A stretch of 14,253 bases of DNA from JBBQSN01 sp038213835 (GTDB taxonomy: Bacteria; Actinomycetota; Actinomycetes; Actinomycetales; CAWJMD01), in NCBI GenBank assembly GCA_038213835.1, contig JBBQSN010000092.1, positions 1 to 14,253 of the forward strand, in the 5' to 3' direction. The translations under genes and the position numbers were made by a program. This document shows positions 1 to 4,687 of this stretch, piece after piece. The notes under the pieces are model-generated. The model had not been told where the DNA came from. It worked only from the letters and a program-made list of their open reading frames with translations, and ran no database searches. Position 1 is the first letter of the stretch; every line of letters starts with the position of its first letter.

Positions 1-674
1 ATCGAGCCGCCGACCAAGGACGTGAACCGGGCTCCCGAGGCGTGCGAGACCATCGACATCGCCGGGATCGGGGAGAAGCCCGCCACCCGGTCCGGGCGCC
101 ACTTCCGGATCGTGTGCACGTAGGCGGCGGCCACCATCTCGGTCGCCTCGTCCCAGGTGGCCCGCACCAGACCACCCTTGCCGCGCGCGGACTTGTACAC
201 CTTCGCGCGCTGAGGGTCGTCGACGACGTGGGCCCACGCCGCGACGGGGTCCCCGCCGTACTGGGCCTTGGCCGCCCGGTACATCTGCAGCAGCACGCCG
301 CGGACGTACGGGTAGCGCACCCGCGTCGGGGAGTAGGTGTACCAGGAGAAGGCCGCCCCGCGTGGGCAGCCGCGGGGCTCGTACTCCGGTGAGTCCGGGC
401 CGACCGACGGGTAGTCGGTCTGCTGCGTCTCCCAGGTGATGATCCCGTCCTTGACGTAGACCTTCCACGAGCACGACCCGGTGCAGTTCACCCCGTGCGT
501 CGAGCGCACGACCTTGTCGTGGCTCCACCGGTCCCGGTAGAAGTCGTCCGCCTCCCGGCCTCCCGCGCGGGTGAGGGTGCGCAGGTCGTCCGACAGGACC
601 CCCTTGGTGAAGTACCGCCGGGAGCGCACCAGCGCGTCGCTGATCCGTCCGTCCATGCCGGGTGTGCCGTTCAC
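1..674 (-). CDS. narG: Respiratory nitrate reductase alpha subunit NarG (N-terminal part; gene runs off the window)
   Basis: This is the catalytic molybdenum-cofactor subunit of membrane-bound nitrate reductase NarGHI, which reduces nitrate to nitrite on the cytoplasmic face using quinol electrons. About 224 codons are present, out of the roughly 1,200 usual for the family. The translation shows the NarG-specific FS0 [4Fe-4S] ligand set: H60, C64 and C68 in THGVNCTGSCSW, and C103 in PRGCPRG. The spacing H-x3-C-x3-C-x34-C is what the family has. The conserved WETQQTDYP and YSPTRVRYPYVRG blocks are also present. I chose the GTG start at 674 because it overlaps the narK stop as GTGA and is preceded by GAGGAAAGG about 8 nt upstream. 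An ATG seven codons inside (656) is an alternative start. The overlap implies co-transcription and translational coupling with narK; narHJI would be expected beyond position 1. Confidence 0.96.
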   Translation of the reverse strand, partial: MNGTPGMDGRISDALVRSRRYFTKGVLSDDLRTLTRAGGREADDFYRDRWSHDKVVRSTHGVNCTGSCSWKVYVKDGIITWETQQTDYPSVGPDSPEYEPRGCPRGAAFSWYTYSPTRVRYPYVRGVLLQMYRAAKAQYGGDPVAAWAHVVDDPQRAKVYKSARGKGGLVRATWDEATEMVAAAYVHTIRKWRPDRVAGFSPIPAMSMVSHASGARFTSLVGGS

Positions 675-1924
675 GAGGTGACCCTTTCCTCGGCGGACTG
701 CGCGCGCAGGTGGTTCCGGACGGTCGTGCGGACGACGGTGTGCGTGACGACCAACGTCAGGGCCGCCGCGACGGCGAGCAGCCACAGCCCGATCGCGTAG
801 GACTCGGTGCGGCCGTAGACGTAACCCATGATCAGCGGCGGGACGAACCCACCAAGGCCGCCGGCGGCGCCCACCAGACCGGTGACCCCACCGACCCGGG
901 ACGGTTCCGTCACCTGCGCGATCAGCGCGAAGGTCGCGCCGCTGCCGCTGCCCAGCGCGGCGGCCATCGCCAGGAAGGCGATCGTCCCCACCCCGGCCAG
1001 CGCAGGCGTGCCGGCCGAGATCGCCGCTCCCGCGACGACGACCGCGAAGCCGCCGATCAGCACCGGTACTGAGCCCACCTTGTCCGAGAGCCACCCGCCG
1101 ACAGGGCGCATGATCACGGCGACGACGACGAAGCCCGCCATCCGGTTGGCGGCGTCGGCGGGACTGAGGTCGTGGGCCGTCTTGAGGTAGGCGGGCAGGT
1201 AGACCGAGAAGGCGACGTACCCGCCGAAGGCGACCGCGTAGAGCAGGCTCGCCTGCCAGGTGATGGGGAGCCTGGCGTTGGCGGCCAGACGCGTCATCAA
1301 CGACGTCGTGGGCGGGGTCCGGCCGGGAGCATCGCGCAGCAGCAGCCACGAGACCACCGCGTAGACCGCCAACGCTGCCGCCGTGATCAGGAACGGCGTC
1401 CTGGCACCGAGGCCGTCGTAGAGCCTCACGGTGGTCAGCGCGCTGACGGCGGTCCCGCCCATGCCCGCTCCGAACACGCCGATGGCCAGCCCGCGCTTCT
1501 GCGGCGGGAACCACGAGTTCACGAACGGGACGCCCACGGCGAACGAGGTCCCGGCGATGCCGAGGAAGAAGCCGCCGACCAGGATCAGCACGTAGCTGTC
1601 GAGCGCGAAGAACGCCAGGAACAGGACCGGGACGATGGTCGCTGCGGACACCGCCGGGAACATCACGCGTCCGCCCAGCTTGTCCGTGAGCGAACCGACC
1701 ACGATCCGGCCGAGCGAGCCCACCACCACCGGGACCGCGACCATCAGGGCCACGTCGGACTCGCTCAGCGGGCCGAGCGCCCCGTTGTCGCGGAACAACG
1801 GGCCGAGGGGACTGATCAGGGCCCAGGCCCAGAAGTTCACCGCGAACCCGATCGTGGCCAGGACCAGCATCGACCACGGTGACCCCGGCGATCTCGAGGT
1901 CGCGTGCGCCCGCGGCACGCTCAT
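671..1924 (-). CDS. narK: NarK-type nitrate/nitrite MFS transporter
   Basis: This is a major facilitator superfamily protein of 417 residues with about 12 hydrophobic segments, predicted to import nitrate and/or exchange it for nitrite at the cytoplasmic membrane. The MFS loop 2-3 motif GRIVVGSLTDKLGGRV is at residues 72-87. Its R73 in TM2 and R273 in IMRPVGGWLSDKVG (TM8) fit the two anion-binding arginines known from NarK proteins; that equivalence is my inference. The glycine-rich nitrate-signature helices GVFGAGMGGTAV (149-160) and GLVGAAGGLGGFVPP (349-363) are present. The ATG at 1924 is the first start close to TM1, but no clear Shine-Dalgarno sequence precedes it. It overlaps the stop of a possible short upstream ORF (ATGA). 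The frame stays open far upstream, but that part lies antisense to the divergent regulator. The stop overlaps narG by 4 bp, so this is the first structural gene of a narK-narG operon. Direction of transport cannot be read from sequence. Confidence 0.93.
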   Translation of the reverse strand: MSVPRAHATSRSPGSPWSMLVLATIGFAVNFWAWALISPLGPLFRDNGALGPLSESDVALMVAVPVVVGSLGRIVVGSLTDKLGGRVMFPAVSAATIVPVLFLAFFALDSYVLILVGGFFLGIAGTSFAVGVPFVNSWFPPQKRGLAIGVFGAGMGGTAVSALTTVRLYDGLGARTPFLITAAALAVYAVVSWLLLRDAPGRTPPTTSLMTRLAANARLPITWQASLLYAVAFGGYVAFSVYLPAYLKTAHDLSPADAANRMAGFVVVAVIMRPVGGWLSDKVGSVPVLIGGFAVVVAGAAISAGTPALAGVGTIAFLAMAAALGSGSGATFALIAQVTEPSRVGGVTGLVGAAGGLGGFVPPLIMGYVYGRTESYAIGLWLLAVAAALTLVVTHTVVRTTVRNHLRAQSAEERVTS

Positions 1925-1983
1925 GAGTCGCGGCTCGTACCAGGCCCGCTCGGACCACCCTGCGCCGAAGCCGTGACGGTCAT
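1921..1983 (-). CDS. Possible 20-residue leader ORF translationally coupled to narK
   Basis: An ATG at 1983 opens a 20-codon frame (peptide begins MTVTASAQGG) whose TGA overlaps the narK ATG as ATGA. It is preceded by AGGGGAG with a 6-nt spacer, a better ribosome site than anything directly before narK. The arrangement would let ribosomes that finish the small ORF restart on narK. The peptide is polar, with no Cys, no membrane segment and no run of rare residues typical of an attenuator. It lies about 45 nt downstream of the predicted narK transcription start. It could be chance in a GC-rich leader. Nothing is known about the peptide itself. Confidence 0.35.
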   Translation of the reverse strand: MTVTASAQGGPSGPGTSRDS

Positions 1984-2033
1984 GCGCGACTCCCCTGGGA
2001 ACGGCCGCCCCGACGGTGGCCACGGACCAATCA

Positions 2034-2064
2034 TTACTACAGTCCATCCCGTGGAAAATGTCTA
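2034..2064 (-). promoter_or_regulatory. Candidate narK promoter
   Basis: Read on the minus strand, TAGACA (2064-2059) resembles a -35 box and TAGTAA (2039-2034) a -10 box. The spacer is 19 bp, longer than ideal. It lies in the only conspicuously AT-richer patch between the two divergent genes. It would give a leader of about 100 nt before the narK ATG. The assignment rests on sequence similarity only. Confidence 0.35.
2038..2043 (+). promoter_or_regulatory. Candidate -10 box for a leaderless regulator transcript
   Basis: TACAGT fits the actinobacterial TAnnnT -10 pattern and ends 7 nt before the GTG at 2051. This is the spacing expected when transcription starts at the first base of the start codon. 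No convincing -35 box is visible about 17 bp upstream. This site is the main reason for preferring the GTG at 2051, which has no Shine-Dalgarno sequence. Confidence 0.4.
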
Positions 2065-2073
2065 CATCACGGG
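2048..2073. promoter_or_regulatory. Candidate operator: interrupted palindrome in the nar divergent promoter
   Basis: CCCGTG (2048-2053) and CACGGG (2068-2073) form a perfect 6-bp inverted repeat around a 14-bp AT-richer centre. That centre itself contains ATGT-CT-ACAT (2058-2067). The palindrome covers the predicted start of the regulator transcript and the predicted narK -35 box, so a bound protein could block both promoters. A weaker GGAC...GTCC pair (2024-2027 and 2042-2045) lies just upstream. The binding protein is inferred to be the adjacent regulator; nothing in the sequence proves this. Confidence 0.4.
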
Positions 2074-2758
2074 GCGGCTCGTCGGTCCGCGCGGTTCTGC
2101 GTCCAGGAAGACGCCGTCGCCCGCGCAGGCGGTGGTCGTGGACCGGCTGCGGGAGCAGCCCGAACCGCTGTCCCTGGCGAGCCTGGTGAGCCTCACGGGC
2201 CAGCACGAGAACACCCTGCGCGAGCACCTGGCGGCACTGGTCCGCCGCGGTCTCGTCCACCGCCACCGGGCCGAGCCGCGCGGCCGGGGACGGCCCGCGT
2301 GGCTGTACGAGCTGGTCGAGGACGGACCGGCCCGCACCGAGTACGCGGGCCTGGCCGCCGCCCTGGCAGGCGCCATCGCCCGCATCAGCCAGGACCCTCG
2401 CCGGGACGCCGCCGAGGCCGGCGAGATCTGGGGCCGGGAGATCGCCCGTCAGCACGACGCGACTCCTCTGTCCCCGGCAGCGGCCCGCGATCGAGCCATC
2501 CAGGTGCTGGACGAGCTCGGCTTCGCACCAGAGACGAGCGCCGCGGCACCGCAGACCACGCGGCTGACCCGCTGCCCGTTGCTCGAGGCGGCCTACCGGC
2601 ACCAGGACGTCGTGTGCGAGGTCCACCTCGGCATCGTCCGCAGCCTGCTGACCGAGCACGGCGCCGACCCGGCCGGGACGACGCTCGTCCCGTTCGCCGA
2701 GCCGGGTGCGTGCCTGCTCACCGTCCCACCGGTGGACGGGAGCGGGCCGCACGCGTGA
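2051..2758 (+). CDS. Winged-helix transcriptional regulator with three C-terminal cysteines, divergent from narK
   Basis: From the GTG at 2051 this protein has 235 residues. Residues about 22-88 form an ArsR/MarR-like winged helix: helix-turn-helix LASLVSLTGQHENTLREHLAALVRRGLV (42-69), then a basic wing with RGRGRPAWLYEL (77-88). A helical middle region follows. The C-terminal half contains C175, C189 (C-x13-C) and C221 in a PLLEAAYRH...CEVHLGIVRSLL context. This resembles the Fe-S or metal-sensing output half of SufR-like regulators. In Corynebacterium glutamicum the Fe-S repressor ArnR controls narKGHJI. Position here suggests the same job, but I cannot show orthology. Probable role: repressor of narK-narG and of itself, responding to O2, NO or Fe-S status. 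The ATG at 1982 would give a 258-residue product but would read through the likely promoter and operator. The start is therefore uncertain; the gene itself is not. Confidence 0.8.
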   Translation: MENVYITGRLVGPRGSASRKTPSPAQAVVVDRLREQPEPLSLASLVSLTGQHENTLREHLAALVRRGLVHRHRAEPRGRGRPAWLYELVEDGPARTEYAGLAAALAGAIARISQDPRRDAAEAGEIWGREIARQHDATPLSPAAARDRAIQVLDELGFAPETSAAAPQTTRLTRCPLLEAAYRHQDVVCEVHLGIVRSLLTEHGADPAGTTLVPFAEPGACLLTVPPVDGSGPHA

Positions 2759-2774
2759 CGCCGGCCGCACCGAA

Positions 2775-2817
2775 CGGGCCCGGGCACCTGTCGGACCCGA
2801 GGCGCCGAGCGGGCCCG
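2775..2817. repeat. Two CGGGCCCG palindromes between convergent genes
   Basis: The 8-bp palindrome CGGGCCCG occurs at 2775-2782 and 2810-2817, in the 78-bp gap between the regulator stop and the dead gene that converges on it. The extended context GGGCCCG-G/A-GGCAC is partly shared. The pair could belong to a bidirectional termination structure, but there is no T-run. I see nothing else in the gap. Confidence 0.3.
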
Positions 2818-2836
2818 AGGCACAGACCGATTCAGA

Positions 2837-3317
2837 TCAGCGCAACGGATCGAACGGCGCCAGCGCGGCGGGCGCGACGCCGGTCACGACCTGCGCGGCC
2901 AGCAGCCTGCCGGTGACCGGTCCGACGGCCATCGAGGTCGCCGTCGACAGCGTGGGCTCGAGACGGCGCGCCTCCTCCCCGTCGAGGATCTCGAACTCGA
3001 CATCGTGCCCTGCGACCTGGGCCTGCCGGAGCTCCTCGACCGGCGTGGTGCTGTCCTGGCTGCGGCCGAAGCAGGCCCGGAACGGGTCAGCCGCGCGGGT
3101 CGTCGACGGGACACCACCGGCCTCGAGCTCGCCGAAGGCGTTCAGCGCCAGCGCGCTCACGGGCGCGTACGCCTTCATCCCCTCGACCCACCGACGGTGC
3201 GCGTGCTGTGCCGCGCGAGCCCGAGCATGAACCGGAGCAGGCCGGCGTCCAGCCGCAGCGGGACGTACACGGGGGAGGACGGCTGAGCAGGGCGCGCAGG
3301 CCGTACGCCAGCACCGC
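2837..3317 (-). pseudogene. Remnant of an FAD-dependent D-amino-acid dehydrogenase (DadA-like) gene
   Basis: Pieces of one protein are spread over all three minus-strand frames. LAYGLRALLSR is at about 3315-3280, SSPVYVPLRLDAG...LARHSTR at about 3278-3200, and RRWVEGMKAYAPVSALAL running on to the stop is at about 3199-2837. Joined, they read like the middle of a DadA-type oxidoreductase: substrate-domain segments, then VEELRQAQVAGHDVEFEILDGEEARRLEP. After that the sequence jumps directly to a typical extreme C-terminus, GPVTGRLLAAQVVTG...APFDPLR. It therefore carries two frameshifts, lacks roughly 80 N-terminal codons including the FAD-binding GxGxxG region, and has an internal deletion of about half the protein. 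It cannot make a working enzyme. Assignment to the DadA/glycine-oxidase group is from recalled family sequence, so the exact substrate class is uncertain. Confidence 0.82.
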
Positions 3318-3366
3318 GCCGCACAGACACCCGACGCCTCGACATGCTCTGCGCCGTAGCAGTTCT

Positions 3367-3393
3367 CACCGGAACAGCAAACTGGCTCCGGTG
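3367..3393. repeat. Imperfect inverted repeat upstream of the YeiH-family gene
   Basis: CACCGGAACAG (3367-3377) faces CTGGCTCCGGTG (3382-3393) across a CAAA loop. The stem has 7 outer and 3 inner base pairs with a small internal bulge. It sits in a locally AT-richer patch between the dead oxidoreductase and the next plus-strand gene. It has no T-run, so it is not a standard terminator. It could be an operator for the gene starting at 3443 or a scar of the event that truncated the pseudogene. Apart from this dyad I see no gene in 3318-3442. Confidence 0.4.
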
Positions 3394-3442
3394 GGATCCT
3401 CACGAACCACTGCTTCGGTGATCGGCGCTGCGCAGCCGATGT

Positions 3443-4561
3443 GTGGCGGTCGGCGCGGTGGGGGCCCAGGGTGGTCGGGTGGACCCCGCGAGCGCACCAC
3501 CCGTCGACGACCCCCCGGACGCATCCCCGTCCGGACCTGGTCCCTTCCTGCCCGGCCTGGCCCTGGCCGCGGGCGGCGTCGCTCTGGCGTGGGTGGTGTC
3601 GGCGGTCGTGCCGGGCGTCAGCGTGCTGCTGGTGGCGATCGTCCTGGGCGTCGTGGTCGGCAACACGATGACGATGCCCACCGCGTGGGGGCCGGGGCTG
3701 GGCTTCGCCGCCAAGCACCTCCTGCGCGCCGGGGTGGTGCTGCTCGGGCTGCAGCTGGTCCTGTCCCAGGTCGCCTCCCTCGGACCACAGCTGCTGGCGG
3801 TGGTCGTCGTGGTGGTCGCGGTGGGGTTGCTCGCGACGCTCGCGCTCGGCCGGCTGCTGCGGACGGGACGCGAGCTGACGATCCTGGTGGCCTGCGGGTT
3901 CTCGATCTGCGGGGCCGCTGCGGTCGCAGCCGCGGACACGGTGGTCGAGGCCGAGGAGGAGGACGTCGTCACGGCCATCGCCCTCGTGGTCCTGTTCGGC
4001 ACGCTGATGATCCCCGCCCTGCCGGCCGTGGTCCTCGTCCTCGGCCTGGGGGCGGAGCAGGGAGCCACCTGGGCGGGGGCGGCGATCCACGAGGTGGCCC
4101 AGGTGGTGGCTGCCGGTGAGGCGATCGGCAGCACCGCGGACGGTGCTGCGGACGGTGCTGCAGGCGGTGCTGCAGGCGGTGCCACCCTGCTGGCCCTGGC
4201 GGTGACGGTCAAGCTGGCCCGCGTGCTGATGCTCGCGCCCGTGGTGGCCACGTTGCGGCTGCAGGCGCGCCGCAGCGGTCCTGTCGCCGGGTCCGGATCT
4301 CGTCCGCCGATCGTCCCGGCCTTCGTGCTCGGGTTCGTCGCCCTCGCCCTGGTGCGGTCCACCGGCGTGCTGCCGGACGTCGTCGTCGACGTCGGGCAGC
4401 TGGTCCAGGTGGCACTGCTCGCTGCCGCGATGTTCGCCCTCGGGACCGGCGTCCAGATCAGGTCGCTGACACGGACCGGGCCGCGCCCGTTCGTCCTCGC
4501 CGGGTTGTCGACCCTCGTGGTCAGCACGACCGCGCTGGTCGGCGTCCTGCTGACGAGCTGA
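3443..4561 (+). CDS. YeiH/UPF0324-family integral membrane protein (putative sulfate exporter family)
   Basis: This 372-residue membrane protein has about ten hydrophobic segments after a Pro/Asp-rich N-terminal tail of about 33 residues. Family marks are AAKHLLRAGVVLLGLQL (89-105), CGFSICGAAAVAAAD (151-165; the family norm is close to GTSICGASA), the acidic EAEEEDVVTAIA (169-180), and IHEVAQVVAAG (215-225) followed by KLARVLMLAPV (257-267). Databases often call this family putative sulfate exporters; the transported substrate is not established by anything here. Between the HEVAQVVAAG and KLARV blocks it carries a repetitive ADGA/AGGA insertion encoded by a 12-bp tandem repeat. Start choice is open: GTG at 3443 gives the length used here, while GTG at 3479 follows AGGGTGG and would shorten the protein by 12 residues. 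Neither has a strong ribosome site. It is apparently a single-gene unit. Confidence 0.85.
   Translation: MAVGAVGAQGGRVDPASAPPVDDPPDASPSGPGPFLPGLALAAGGVALAWVVSAVVPGVSVLLVAIVLGVVVGNTMTMPTAWGPGLGFAAKHLLRAGVVLLGLQLVLSQVASLGPQLLAVVVVVVAVGLLATLALGRLLRTGRELTILVACGFSICGAAAVAAADTVVEAEEEDVVTAIALVVLFGTLMIPALPAVVLVLGLGAEQGATWAGAAIHEVAQVVAAGEAIGSTADGAADGAAGGAAGGATLLALAVTVKLARVLMLAPVVATLRLQARRSGPVAGSGSRPPIVPAFVLGFVALALVRSTGVLPDVVVDVGQLVQVALLAAAMFALGTGVQIRSLTRTGPRPFVLAGLSTLVVSTTALVGVLLTS
4136..4183 (+). repeat. Four-copy 12-bp in-frame tandem repeat
   Basis: Four head-to-tail units lie inside the YeiH-family gene: GCGGACGGTGCT (4136-4147 and 4148-4159, identical), GCAGGCGGTGCT (4160-4171) and GCAGGCGGTGCC (4172-4183). 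They encode ADGA-ADGA-AGGA-AGGA. Because each unit is four codons, slippage would lengthen or shorten the protein without breaking the frame. The pairwise identity suggests recent duplication, possibly in two steps. Confidence 0.9.
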
Positions 4562-4687
4562 CGGGACCGTCTCTCCCGGTGCAGACCCCACGGTCGACGG
4601 TGTCGGCGTACCCTGGGCGATATCGGTCGGGGCTCCGTCGCTTCCGTCCCTCGGGCGTCCACACCTCCCAGACCTGGAGCACCGCTG

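Noticed and set aside
1925..2770. N-terminal extension of narK by about 280 residues
   Set aside because: The extension runs antisense to the regulator gene and contains no domain; the transporter's first membrane span starts just after the ATG at 1924.
2759..3442. Insertion sequence or transposase remnant around the pseudogene
   Set aside because: No transposase fragment, target duplication or matching terminal repeats could be found; frameshifts and deletion explain the region.
4561..4583. Terminator hairpin CGGGA/TCCCG after the YeiH-family gene
   Set aside because: The stem is only 5 bp with a 7-nt loop and no T-run, which is expected by chance at this GC content.
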